Shown: positions 7,652 through 15,366, counted from the first letter of the stretch. The stretch: 39,120 bases of DNA from Bacillus sp. MM2020_4 (GCF_011250555.1 NZ_JAANMZ010000014.1:1-39120); one strand, 5' to 3'. Notes: generated from the letters alone by a model not told the origin. Translations and numbers: made by a program.

Positions 7652-7764
7652 GTAGAATCTTACGTTGACAAGAATCCCGATTATCAGGTATTTCCAGATT
7701 CACAATCAAGAAATTACCAATCTGAAGACCGAAACGCTTAAAGATTACAGCAATTCGGGAGGTA

Positions 7765-7882
7765 TTCTACAAAATGTACGAGGAATTCTACAATTAAAAG
7801 GGTTTTTCTACAAAAATGAAACTTTTTCTACAAATTAAAGAAACAATTCTACAAATGCTGGAAACAACCTTCCAATTCTACC
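7765..7882 (+). repeat. Phased TTCTACA module, copy C
   Basis: TTCTACA heptamers start at 7765, 7786, 7806, 7826 and 7847 (spacing 21, 20, 20, 21), identical to copy B. The inverted repeat is CTGGAA-ACAACC-TTCCAA (7858-7875), with its outermost pair lost. The terminal GGTTAGTCC hairpin is absent, and the sequence runs instead into the relic of the HXXEE gene. Confidence 0.88.
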
Positions 7883-7892
7883 ATAATGCGCC

Positions 7893-8048
7893 CTTTAACG
7901 GAACAGCGATATCCCTTGTGATTCCCTAGTCGCTACACATGTATGGCCTCCTGTTTAAAGGAGGGTTCATCGATGGACAGTTACTGATAAAAAGTTTCCC
8001 TTATTCCGTTTTTCTACTGGGGAATCTATTAGGACAAAAATTAAACTA
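7893..8048 (+). pseudogene. Relic of an HXXEE membrane protein gene (3' end only)
   Basis: The DNA from about 7893 to 8048 aligns with the last 150 bases of the intact HXXEE gene (22260-22410). Shared blocks include GTGATTCCCTA, GTTTAAAGGAGG and TTCATCGATGGACA. It is broken by stops and small indels and has no 5' part. Together with the next relic it shows that the two-gene unit was once duplicated here. Confidence 0.75.
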
Positions 8049-8069
8049 GTTTATGAAGGGGTGATCAAG

Positions 8070-8264
8070 ATGGACCAGTTTCATGCCTCAAAGCTATATA
8101 CTATGTATTTACTAGCAGCAAACAAGAGTCTTCCTGTTAATGGTCGAACGTATACATTGACACATTCTGCTACAACGGGTGAGTTATTTTTGACCATTGC
8201 CCCTTACTCTAACCTGAACGCCATTAATGTCCAAATACGCGATGATACCCTCCTGGCTTTTTAG
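8070..8264 (+). pseudogene. Truncated staygreen-family gene
   Basis: This 64-codon fragment is a shortened copy of the staygreen protein at 22431-22892. It keeps the ribosome site (GAAGGGGTGAT), the ATG, and the family block RTYTLTHSATTGELFLTIAP. It then ends in RDDTLLAF and a stop where the intact copy reads RDEVLAEW, and the remaining 90 residues are gone. The shift looks like small indels plus a deletion. A short product could still be translated, but it lacks most of the fold. Confidence 0.78.
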
Positions 8265-8452
8265 TGGAATAGAGTGTGAATTTTTGAAGTGGATAGTAAA
8301 TGGATTAGGAATAGTTCTAACCATAAAACAAATTCCTATGGACATTAACAAACATGTTTTGGGTTCCTAGCACTAAATTAATTCCAATATAAGGTAAAAT
8401 CCATTGCTAAGAGATGGAAAATATGTGAAAATAGTATTATGAAGTTAAACAG

Positions 8453-8507
8453 CATCGTAATATTAAAAACAGTAGCGGTTTCCGCTACTATTTTTAATAT
8501 TACGATG
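8453..8507. repeat. 26-bp near-perfect hairpin in the leader of the YHYH protein gene
   Basis: CATCGTAATATTAAAAACAG followed by TAGCGG pairs across a TTT loop with CCGCTACTATTTTTAATATT plus ACGATG. Only one of 26 pairs is mismatched. It ends four bases before the AAGGGGGG ribosome site, so the transcript would carry a very stable stem right beside the start. No T-run follows, so it is not a simple terminator; it could be a leader control element or a tiny inverted-repeat element (MITE-like). Confidence 0.75.
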
Positions 8508-8523
8508 AAAAAGGGGGGAAAAA

Positions 8524-9753
8524 ATGAGTAAGAAAGTGGCTATATTTACTTTACTACTTACCTTTATGTTTGGAACATTTGCCTCTGCACATCCAGGGCG
8601 AACGGATTCAAGTGGAGGCCACACTTGCCGAACAAATTGTGGCAATTGGGGGCTTAGTACAGGAGAATATCACTATCATAATGGAGGCGGTGCCACATCT
8701 AGCAAATCTTCCAGTACTAGTAGTGAAAGTACCAATATTAATGATAAAGATTGTACAGACTTTGCCACTTACGATGATATGATTGCCTATTGGAATTCTA
8801 AAGGGTACTCTGCAACAAATGACCCTGAAAATCTTGATGGTTGGGGTAATGGACAGGTCGATGACGGTATACCTTGTGAAGCTCCAAGCGACTATGATCG
8901 GACCTTAATTAACAATAGTCCCGAACAAAAGGCCCACATAAAAGCGCAAGAAGACAACCAAAAGGGAGAAACAGTTGGATATCCCGCTGGCCTTACAGAT
9001 GGTTACCAAGAAGTACCAAGTAATATGACCACTTCAACTGGCTCCAATGACTACAATGTTGGCTACTCTGTTGGTTATAAAAGGGGATATGATGAAGGAA
9101 AGGCAAAAATAGAAGCAGAAAAAACAAATGCAACGAATGAGGGCTATTCTTTAGGACAAAAACAAGACACAATCGAAATTCCTACAACATATGCCTCACA
9201 TCTAGGTCTGAAAGCGGCCTTCGAAGAGGGATTTAACAAAGCAGTATCTGAACGAGTTGAAGCAAAGAAAAAAGAGCTTACTAGCTTAGGTTATGCCGAC
9301 GGAAAAAAGGATGTTCTATCCCCTCCTACAGATGTCGAGGAGATATATGTAAATGCCTATCAAGATGGGTATAAACAAGGGCAAAGCGAGTTAAAAGAAA
9401 GTTACATAAAGCAAGGATACGAAGCTGCTTTTACCATGCTAAAATATAAAACTCCTAACCTGACGAATGAAAAATTTACAGAATGGTATAAAGAAGGATT
9501 TGAATCAAATAAAGAAATAGAAAAGATTCAAAATGAGGGTTATTCTTTAGGAAAAGCAGGAGACACTTTACAAATACCTAAAAAATACAGCAAAGGCCAA
9601 GTGATTTTCAAAAATTACTACAAATTAGGGCTAAAAGAGTATGAAGAAAAGCAAAGTAATACGAAAAAGACAGCGGCAGCCGGCGGAGTCAGTGTACTAG
9701 CATTGGCCTGGCTAGGAAGAAGAGTCTATAAAGCTAAGAAAAAAATCAAGTAA
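8524..9753 (+). CDS. Secreted YHYH / excalibur-type repeat protein with C-terminal anchor
   Basis: A 409-residue protein. A signal peptide (residues 1-22, ending TFASA) precedes a YHYH-type domain with HPGRTDSSGGHTCRTNCGNW and GEYHYHNGG (23-58). A serine-rich linker follows. Then DCTDFATYDDMIAYWNSKGY and NLDGWGNGQVDDGIPCE (about 79-124) resemble the excalibur calcium-binding module (DxDxDGxxCE). Residues 150-380 hold four or five degenerate repeats built on GYxxGxx...P...AFxxGF, two of them starting NEGYSLG. A final hydrophobic segment (AAAGGVSVLALAWLGRRVYK) and a Lys-rich tail suggest membrane anchoring; no LPxTG is present. AAGGGGGG gives a strong ribosome site. It probably acts at the cell surface; its substrate is unknown. 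Confidence 0.8.
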   Translation: MSKKVAIFTLLLTFMFGTFASAHPGRTDSSGGHTCRTNCGNWGLSTGEYHYHNGGGATSSKSSSTSSESTNINDKDCTDFATYDDMIAYWNSKGYSATNDPENLDGWGNGQVDDGIPCEAPSDYDRTLINNSPEQKAHIKAQEDNQKGETVGYPAGLTDGYQEVPSNMTTSTGSNDYNVGYSVGYKRGYDEGKAKIEAEKTNATNEGYSLGQKQDTIEIPTTYASHLGLKAAFEEGFNKAVSERVEAKKKELTSLGYADGKKDVLSPPTDVEEIYVNAYQDGYKQGQSELKESYIKQGYEAAFTMLKYKTPNLTNEKFTEWYKEGFESNKEIEKIQNEGYSLGKAGDTLQIPKKYSKGQVIFKNYYKLGLKEYEEKQSNTKKTAAAGGVSVLALAWLGRRVYKAKKKIK

Positions 9754-9840
9754 AGGTGATTGGAAACCCATATGGAGGTGTTATCACATAATTCCAGAAT
9801 GCATGAATGCTCTAACATACAGATCGTTTACATTTAATAA

Positions 9841-9898
9841 AAAAGTTAATACACGGGTCACTCGGGCTGCTTAAAGCGGCCCGACTGACCCCTGTATT
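9841..9898 (-). terminator. Terminator of the pirin gene
   Basis: On the minus strand a GC-rich stem (GGGTCAGTCGGGCCGC with GCAGCCCGAGTGACCC, loop TTTAA) is followed by TAACTTTTTT. On the plus strand no T-run follows, so it serves the minus-strand pirin gene that ends at 9924. Confidence 0.8.
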
Positions 9899-9923
9899 GT
9901 TAAAAAAACGAAGCAAGAGGGCT

Positions 9924-10622
9924 TCATTCCATTTCCATCTCAACGATTAACACATGTGAAGTTTCATTTGCATGCAGTGTGATATTTTCCTCAACAATTT
10001 CCATGGCATCGCTTGCGTCTAAGGTGATGTCATGAATCGTTGAATTCCCCTCAATTTGAACAAGATAGGCTTGTCTTCCTACTTTGACAGGGAAGCTAAT
10101 TTCTTGGTCTTTATCCAATTCTAATGTATAGATATTGGCGTCCTGATTAATTTTAATAGGAGCATTTCCGTCTACACTTGATACCATATGGAGCCATTGA
10201 TTATGGCGGTCCTCCGGATGAAAGCGATAATCTCCGTAATTTGGTGTATGGCCATTGCGATCAGGCAGAATCCAGATTTGTAATAATCTTGCTGTGTCCT
10301 CGCCATTGTTCAGTTCACTATGATATACACCAGTTCCAGCACTCATATACTGAACCTGCCCCCGTGTAATGGTGTTGGAATTTCCCATGCTATCTTCATG
10401 TGTAAGGTGCCCGTTGACAACATACGAGATGATTTCCATATTTTGATGCGGGTGCATTCCAAATCCCCTTTGGGACTCAATTAAATCGTCATTGATGACG
10501 CGTAACACACCAAAGTGAATATTTTTAGGATTATAGTACTCGGCAAAAGAGAAATGGAATTTACTCTTCAGCCAGCCAAGATTACTGCCACCCATATTCT
10601 TGCTTTCCACTTTCCTCAACAT
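9924..10622 (-). CDS. Pirin-family protein (YhhW-like)
   Basis: A 232-residue bicupin of the pirin/quercetin-2,3-dioxygenase family. The metal-site signature is visible as FGMHPHQNMEIISYVVNGHL followed by HEDSMGN (near residues 51-77), with further motif SAGTGVYHSE around 92-101. These proteins bind Fe or another metal and some oxidise quercetin; physiological roles in Bacillus are mostly unclear. The ATG at 10622 is preferred over the TTG at 10667 because GGGAGTGA precedes it and because MLRKVESKNMG matches the usual pirin start and length. An operator-like repeat lies upstream (10704-10733), and a terminator follows, so the gene is monocistronic. Confidence 0.9.
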   Translation of the reverse strand: MLRKVESKNMGGSNLGWLKSKFHFSFAEYYNPKNIHFGVLRVINDDLIESQRGFGMHPHQNMEIISYVVNGHLTHEDSMGNSNTITRGQVQYMSAGTGVYHSELNNGEDTARLLQIWILPDRNGHTPNYGDYRFHPEDRHNQWLHMVSSVDGNAPIKINQDANIYTLELDKDQEISFPVKVGRQAYLVQIEGNSTIHDITLDASDAMEIVEENITLHANETSHVLIVEMEME

Positions 10623-10703
10623 ACTACTATCACTCCCGTTATTATAGTAAAAATCTGTGAAATTCAATTATTCCTAACAAAAGAAAGTGTCTCTAATCTG
10701 AGT

Positions 10704-10733
10704 ATCTCGAAATAATTATATTTAATTCAAGAT
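10704..10733. promoter_or_regulatory. MarR/DUF24-type operator candidate upstream of pirin
   Basis: ATCTCGAA (10704-10711) and TTCAAGAT (10726-10733) form an inverted repeat with one mismatch and a 14-bp spacer. The arms resemble the ATCTTGA/TCGAGAT half-sites used by MarR-type quinone and thiol sensors of Bacillus such as MhqR. ATAATTATAT is also repeated directly (10712-10721 and 10732-10741). No regulator gene is adjacent. Confidence 0.4.
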
Positions 10734-10774
10734 AATTATATAACCTATTCTAGCATAGTGTCAATGTAGAAATG

Positions 10775-10787
10775 GGTGTCAGGCACC
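10775..10787. repeat. GGTGTCAGGCACC short palindromic repeat, single arm
   Basis: The 13-base motif GGTGTCAGGCACC is identical to both arms of the hairpin at 19918-19962. It is itself largely self-complementary. It looks like a member of a dispersed REP-like family. Confidence 0.7.
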
Positions 10788-10860
10788 AGCAAAGGTATGC
10801 TTGATAATAGAATGATAAGGTTCATTAGATCCTTCATTAAATACCAAATATATTCCCCTA

Positions 10861-11258
10861 CTAATTCCCAATCGGTAGGATCACTTCTACAGTAGTTCCT
10901 TTATTTAATTCACTTTTCATTTCAATTCTTCCGCCGTGCTCCTGAACAATTTTATGACTAATCATTAAACCTAAACCTGTTCCCTTTTCTTTTGTACTGT
11001 AAAAAGGTTCTCCAATTTCCCTTATTCTTTCCTTTGAAATTCCATACCCATGGTCAACAAAACTGACTTTAATGGAAACAGAACCACATCTTTTTACATG
11101 AACGTTGATTTATGAATGTGCTGCAAAAGAGATTGGAACATCTATTTTTTCCATTCGTGATGTTTGAGGTTTAGCAAATTCTAAAAGTTCTTGTATGATA
11201 ACTTCTATTTTGCGAATTTCATTTAAACTGGTATCAATATAAAGAGGTTTATTAACTT
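10861..11258 (-). pseudogene. Decayed sporulation-kinase-like histidine kinase (C-terminal remnant)
   Basis: Reading the minus strand gives the end of a dimerisation domain (EVIIQELLEFAKPQTSRMEK), then an in-frame TAA at 11110-11112. It continues as the ATPase domain with DHGYGISKERIREIGEPFYS, KEKGTGLGLMISHKIVQEHG and TTVEVILPIG. The N box that should lie between the two blocks is missing, so there is an internal deletion as well as the stop. Everything upstream of about 11258 is gone. ELLEFAKPQ is typical of Spo0A-phosphorelay kinases (KinA/B/E class). The remaining part cannot function as a kinase. Confidence 0.85.
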
Positions 11259-11301
11259 CTTATTGAAGTAGTTGCACAAACCCTTTAATAGGGAATATGC
11301 C

Positions 11302-11400
11302 TTAATGGGAGGTAGATGATTTCTACCTAGATTTTAAGGCGAAAAATTACCAGAAATATCGAAGTAGACGTGTTCTACCTCGATGTTTAAGCTAAAAATT
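11302..11400. repeat. Two related hairpin units in tandem
   Basis: AGGTAGA (11310-11316) pairs with TCTACCT (11322-11328), and 52 bp later CGAAGTAGA (11360-11368) pairs with TCTACCTCG (11374-11382). Both are followed by a T-rich segment and then TTTAAG and a GAAAAATT- or TAAAAATT-like stretch. They look like two copies of one small element, lying where the kinase relic breaks off. Confidence 0.5.
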
Positions 11401-11440
11401 TCAGACTGGCTCCATCCGGAGGAAATGCTTGAAAACAAAC

Positions 11441-11467
11441 AAAAAAAGAAGTGCTACTAACACTTCT
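11441..11467 (-). terminator. Terminator of the unknown 123-residue protein gene
   Basis: On the minus strand GAAGTG-TTAGTAG-CACTTC is followed by TTTTTTTG. It lies about 55 bp after the stop codon at 11520. Confidence 0.75.
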
Positions 11468-11519
11468 CACTGCAACGTCCGCGTGGTGTTTTGTATCGCG
11501 ACATAACAAGCAGGTATTT

Positions 11520-11891
11520 CTAAATGTTATAGTGAGTTTCTCTTAACGAAATAATTTCAATGTCTGTACAATAGAAGTGAAGGGTATCATCCTCGTAATC
11601 GATTACTTCATATTTCTTATTTTCCCAGCCTCTGTCCCCTATATCGTAAATCCCGATTGTTAATTGATGATAGATTCCTCCACTTTCAAAATCGATACTA
11701 TTAGGGTGGTAGAAGCGAAAGCAAGCAATGTATTGTTTTTCTTTATCCTTCATCATAAAATCGATGTCGAGATAACAATGGTCTTCAAACAACTTATTTT
11801 GAAAGTTCAAAACGAATTTATCAATAAACTCTATATTTTGTAAGGAAAAATCCTTTATTTTATCCGTTATCAGGCTTACATTCTTTATCAA
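11520..11891 (-). CDS. Hypothetical protein, 123 residues
   Basis: A soluble acidic protein without signal peptide or membrane segment. Most of it looks like beta-strands, with aromatic-rich strands such as YIACFRFYHPNSIDF and LHFYCTDIEIISL. The overall look recalls small immunity-protein-like beta-proteins in Firmicutes, but I cannot assign a family and no toxin gene is next to it. The start is TTG at 11891 with a very strong AAGGAGGG seven bases upstream. It has its own terminator. It lies downstream of the XRE gene on the same strand (46-bp gap) and could belong to that operon. Confidence 0.65.
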   Translation of the reverse strand: MIKNVSLITDKIKDFSLQNIEFIDKFVLNFQNKLFEDHCYLDIDFMMKDKEKQYIACFRFYHPNSIDFESGGIYHQLTIGIYDIGDRGWENKKYEVIDYEDDTLHFYCTDIEIISLRETHYNI

Positions 11892-11937
11892 TGTACATCC
11901 CTCCTTGGTGAATGTTTATAAAGACCCGCTAGTAATC

Positions 11938-12153
11938 TTAGCTGCCTTCATCACTTCGGTACTCTAAAAGGTCTCCAGGCTGACAGTCTAACGCCTTACA
12001 AATGGCCTCTAAGGTGGATAAACGAATCGCCTTTGCCTTTCCATTTTTTAAAATAGATAGGTTCGCCATGGTGATTCCCACCCGCTCCGAAAGTTCTGTT
12101 ACACTCATTTTCCGTTTAGCCAACATCACATCAATATTGATTATTATCGCCAT
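11938..12153 (-). CDS. XRE-family transcriptional regulator (YozG-like)
   Basis: A 71-residue protein that is almost entirely one Cro/CI helix-turn-helix: MLAKRKMSVTELSERVGITM followed by ANLSILKNGKAKAIRLSTLE and AICKALDCQPGDLLEY. The ending CQPGDLLEY is a hallmark of this short subgroup, commonly coupled to DUF2975 membrane proteins. The ATG at 12153 has GAGGTGA five bases upstream; the GTG at 12162 overlaps that site. Its ribosome site overlaps the TGA of the DUF2975 gene, so translation is coupled. It probably regulates its own operon. Confidence 0.9.
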   Translation of the reverse strand: MAIIINIDVMLAKRKMSVTELSERVGITMANLSILKNGKAKAIRLSTLEAICKALDCQPGDLLEYRSDEGS

Positions 12154-12163
12154 TATCTTCACC

Positions 12164-12640
12164 TCAGACCGTTAAGTCATTTTCTGATTTTATATCAATT
12201 GCCTCTTGTAACAGTCTTTGGAGAACGGCAGCAAAGACGGCGATGACCAGGGAAGCAAAGATCGGGACCATTCCAACGATGATGAGACCTGGTGCATCAT
12301 CTAGATCTGCTACGAGAAAAACAAATGGCAGAAGGATCACATACAAACCACTGATGATCATGGCACAGAATTTGATTTTCTTTAACGCAATAACAGACAA
12401 TTCTGAGAAAGCTTCGTTCTTGTCAATATAGCTTAAAAGTGTAAAAGCCTGATACAATGCAGCGAAAAACGGGATCACTGATACATACATCCCGATGACA
12501 AGGGGATAGAGTGCATGGTCATAATCTGGATTTACTGGATGAGTAGGTAACCAAGTCAAGCCAAATATGCCCAAAGCAAGAACAGGGGTTCCAATCAGAA
12601 TTACAGCTATTTTTAAAAAGAGGGTCGTTCCTCGATTCAT
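12164..12640 (-). CDS. DUF2975 membrane protein
   Basis: A 158-residue protein with four transmembrane helices, matching the DUF2975 family. Visible features are the N-terminal helix (FLKIAVILIGTPVLALGIFG), the second helix after HALYPLVIGMYVSVIPFFAA, then FTLLSYIDKNEAFSELSVIA with the conserved NEAFSE block, and two further helices. ATG at 12640 follows GAGGTG; the GTG at 12649 overlaps that site. It forms the usual two-gene unit with the XRE regulator directly downstream. Its role is unknown; such pairs behave as membrane-linked regulatory modules. Confidence 0.88.
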   Translation of the reverse strand: MNRGTTLFLKIAVILIGTPVLALGIFGLTWLPTHPVNPDYDHALYPLVIGMYVSVIPFFAALYQAFTLLSYIDKNEAFSELSVIALKKIKFCAMIISGLYVILLPFVFLVADLDDAPGLIIVGMVPIFASLVIAVFAAVLQRLLQEAIDIKSENDLTV

Positions 12641-12774
12641 ATAAAGCACCTCACTACATTATTTTCAATTTATTTTAATACACATTTTATCGTTTTACAA
12701 TAAAAAATGAATGATTTTTATGATAATATTATTGTTATTGGAATTACCCTTGCAACTTAGGCTGCAATTTAGAC

Positions 12775-12811
12775 ACAAAAAAAGCACTCCTTATTACAAG
12801 GAAATGCTCGA
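12775..12811 (-). terminator. Terminator of helD
   Basis: On the minus strand an imperfect hairpin (AGCATTTCCTT with AAGGAGTGCT) is followed by a run of seven T. A nearly identical hairpin is found at 17361-17393. Confidence 0.8.
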
Positions 12812-12824
12812 TAAATATTGAAGA

Positions 12825-15155
12825 TTACTTTTTTCCTTCTTGCAAGACGTTTCGCAAAAAGGGGCTCGGTTCCCCTACACTGTAAAGCTGCAACACATGC
12901 ATCGCTCTCGTGCAGGCGGTGTAGAAACTTCTGCGCAGGCTTTCATCGCCATATACGTGCTCTGATGCGTCATAAATAATGACAGCGTCGAATTCGATAC
13001 CTTTAGCCAAATAAGAAGGTATGACCACCACTCCTTGTTCATATTCAAGCGAACCACTCTTCACAAGCTTAATGTCATCGATGGTGGACAATGCTTCGTA
13101 GGCACGCCTACTCTCCCCAGCTGATTTGCATATGATAGCAATGCTATGATAATGGTGACTTCGCAGATCAGCGACTTTGGCGGCGATGCAGCGGTGCAAT
13201 TCTTCATGATCGGCTAGTTGCTTCAGCACAGGCCGCTCACCGTCCCGTTCGAACGGGATAATTCGCTCCCCGCCAGCAACGAGTCTGCGCGTAAATTCGA
13301 TAATCGGTTTGGTCGACCGGTAGCTGCGTGTCATGTTGATCACTTCCGTTTCACTCTGCCCATATAGGCTTGTAAGTGCGTGAAAATCATCCATTTCGCT
13401 GGCATGAGCGAATATCGCCTGATGAAAGTCACCCAGCACCGTCATGCTCGCCTTAGGAAACAAACATTTTAGAAACTCGAATTGAAACGGCGAATAATCC
13501 TGCGCCTCATCCACAAGCACGTGCTTGATCGAGCCGTTGGTCTGAAAGCCACGAATCAGCTCATTCAACATTAAGAACGGAGTAGCATCCTCGTAAGATA
13601 GTTTGCCTTCGTCTAGCATTTCTAGCGTGGTTTGGCAAATCCCCTCCCATTCCGCCGGTGTTTCCCCGTCCATCCACTGTTTGATTTTTTGTGGATCGGT
13701 AAAAAGCTGTGTGTAAATCCCCTTCATGTCGAGGAAACGAAATGCCCGAATTCGTTTTCGCAACGGCTTCAATTTCTGATGAACAATCAATCGGGCAAGT
13801 GCTTTCGGCTCGATCTCATAATCAGCTATTTCTTCTCTTTTAAAGCCTCGTTTTTCCGCTAAGTAGGCATGTGCCTTATGATATTCCTCGTTGCTCAGCA
13901 GCTCGATTTCCTCCTGTACCCACGGCCTATTCCGTTCAATCTTTTCTGCTTCAGCTATTTGCTTCATGAGCCAATCCTTCAATTTTTCAAGTCTGTTATG
14001 GAAGCGGAGTGAGGTGTCACTACTATAGAATCTGTCGGCCATTTGCTCCGCGGTAACGATTGGCTTTCCTCTGAAAATAATACCCTTAAATAACATCCCA
14101 GATAACTTGAGTGACTTCCGGTAGGCATGGATCACCTCAAAAAAATGAGCGGATGCTTTGAAACGGATACCCGCAACCCTTGAGCTGTACGAAGGGGTAT
14201 TCGCTGCCGTTAACACATATTCCAATTGCTCGTAGGGATTCTCCACCTGAAACTCCTTACTCAGCCGATGATCCAAGTATTCTTGAAAGGTGACCTGCTG
14301 CATATTTTCTTCGCCGAGTTCTGGCAATACATTGGACACGTAACTATTAAACATAGAATTAGGTGAAAAAAGAATAATTTGATCAGCATTCAGATGATCT
14401 CGATGTTTGTAAAGCAAATAAGCAATCCGCTGCAGGGCGGCTGATGTCTTCCCGCTGCCAGCTGCACCGTGTACAATCAGCAGCCTCCCGCGATCATGAC
14501 GGATGATCCTGTTTTGTTCCTGTTGTATGGTCGCTACGATACTGTGCATATGTTTGTCAGTACCCTTGCCCAGAACCTGCTGTAAAATCTCGTCTCCAAT
14601 GGTAAGACTCGTATCGAACATGGATTGGAGAACGCCGCCGCGGATAAGATATTGCCACTTTTTCTCTAAATGGCCTTCGATTATGCCTCCGGGTGTGGCA
14701 TACTTTGCCGGACCTGGCTGGTAATCGTAGTAGACACTCGATACCGGCGCCCGCCAGTCATACACAAGAAAATGATCGCCACTTTCATCTGTTAGCGAGG
14801 AGATGCCAATATAGACTTGTTCCTGCGTTGAATCTCCGTCTTCTAAAAAATCGATACGGCCGAAATAGGGGGACTCTTGCATACGGCGCATGGTTGACAA
14901 CCTCTTAGATGCGTGTTTATGCGTGCTTTGGCTGATGGACAGGGCTTGAGTCTCCTGCCTTAAGCCGATGATGGTTTCAAGAAAATCATCAAAGGTATCC
15001 GTATTCACCTTGATTTCATCCCAGAAATGTTTGCGAATATGAACCACTTCGTTCCGGCGCCGGGTCGTTTCTTTCTCCAATTTGCCGATTTGCTCCGTAA
15101 TGATTTCCATTACACTGTCCACTCGCTCTTGCTCCTGCTGATAGGCTGACTTCAT
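12825..15155 (-). CDS. helD: HelD-type UvrD/Rep-like helicase, RNA polymerase recycling factor
   Basis: A 776-residue SF1 ATPase. An N-terminal coiled-coil arm (EQERVDSVMEIITEQIGKLE, about 7-70) and the block SSLTDESGDHFLVYDWRAPV (about 120-140) are typical of HelD, the Bacillus protein that pries stalled RNA polymerase off DNA. Walker A is GAAGSGKTSAALQR near residue 232, Walker B is HVLVDEAQDYSPFQFEF near 548, and the C-terminal motif SYLAKGIEFDAVIIYD lies near 715. Size matches B. subtilis HelD (774). ATG at 15155 is chosen because AAGGAGTG lies eight bases upstream; the GTG at 15164 overlaps it. The gene is monocistronic with its own terminator. Confidence 0.93.
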   Translation of the reverse strand: MKSAYQQEQERVDSVMEIITEQIGKLEKETTRRRNEVVHIRKHFWDEIKVNTDTFDDFLETIIGLRQETQALSISQSTHKHASKRLSTMRRMQESPYFGRIDFLEDGDSTQEQVYIGISSLTDESGDHFLVYDWRAPVSSVYYDYQPGPAKYATPGGIIEGHLEKKWQYLIRGGVLQSMFDTSLTIGDEILQQVLGKGTDKHMHSIVATIQQEQNRIIRHDRGRLLIVHGAAGSGKTSAALQRIAYLLYKHRDHLNADQIILFSPNSMFNSYVSNVLPELGEENMQQVTFQEYLDHRLSKEFQVENPYEQLEYVLTAANTPSYSSRVAGIRFKASAHFFEVIHAYRKSLKLSGMLFKGIIFRGKPIVTAEQMADRFYSSDTSLRFHNRLEKLKDWLMKQIAEAEKIERNRPWVQEEIELLSNEEYHKAHAYLAEKRGFKREEIADYEIEPKALARLIVHQKLKPLRKRIRAFRFLDMKGIYTQLFTDPQKIKQWMDGETPAEWEGICQTTLEMLDEGKLSYEDATPFLMLNELIRGFQTNGSIKHVLVDEAQDYSPFQFEFLKCLFPKASMTVLGDFHQAIFAHASEMDDFHALTSLYGQSETEVINMTRSYRSTKPIIEFTRRLVAGGERIIPFERDGERPVLKQLADHEELHRCIAAKVADLRSHHYHSIAIICKSAGESRRAYEALSTIDDIKLVKSGSLEYEQGVVVIPSYLAKGIEFDAVIIYDASEHVYGDESLRRSFYTACTRAMHVLQLYSVGEPSPFLRNVLQEGKK

Positions 15156-15189
15156 CGCGAACACTCCTTAAAAAAATGTTATAAAAAGG

Positions 15190-15219
15190 TTGACTAACGA
15201 ATTAATTATACTGTATAAT
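15190..15219 (+). promoter_or_regulatory. Strong sigma-A promoter without a coding gene
   Basis: TTGACT (15190-15195) and TATAAT (15214-15219) are 18 bp apart, both near consensus. Transcription would start near 15226 and run rightwards into a strong terminator at 15324-15366. It could alternatively drive the cold-shock gene if the terminator is read through. Confidence 0.6.
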
Positions 15220-15225
15220 TATGAT

Positions 15226-15366
15226 AGGGATAATATATTAACTTTTACTATAAAAATATCGATCTATATAAATTTACCACAAGCGCTCCTTTTTATCAAT
15301 GCTTTGGACGCATTCTGTTTAAAAAAGAGTAGTGTGTACGTTGAAAATGTACACACTACTCTTTTT
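15226..15366 (+). ncRNA. Candidate orphan small RNA, about 140 nt
   Basis: The segment between the near-consensus promoter and the terminator hairpin (AGAGTAGTGTGTAC with GTACACACTACTCT, 9-nt loop, then TTTTT) has no ORF with a usable ribosome site. It is AU-rich with one GC-richer patch (about 15281-15318). A defined start, a defined end and no protein are what a small RNA gene looks like. The hairpin could instead be an attenuator ahead of the cold-shock gene, whose mRNA leaders are known to be long. Confidence 0.45.

Noticed and set aside
4030..7882. CRISPR array in the TTCTACA repeats
   Set aside because: The repeated word is only 7-9 bases with a 20-21-bp period; there are no 24-36-bp direct repeats with unique spacers and no cas genes.
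13632..14908. Plus-strand ORFs inside helD
   Set aside because: They are antisense to a well-supported helicase gene and carry no start signals or domain-like sequence.
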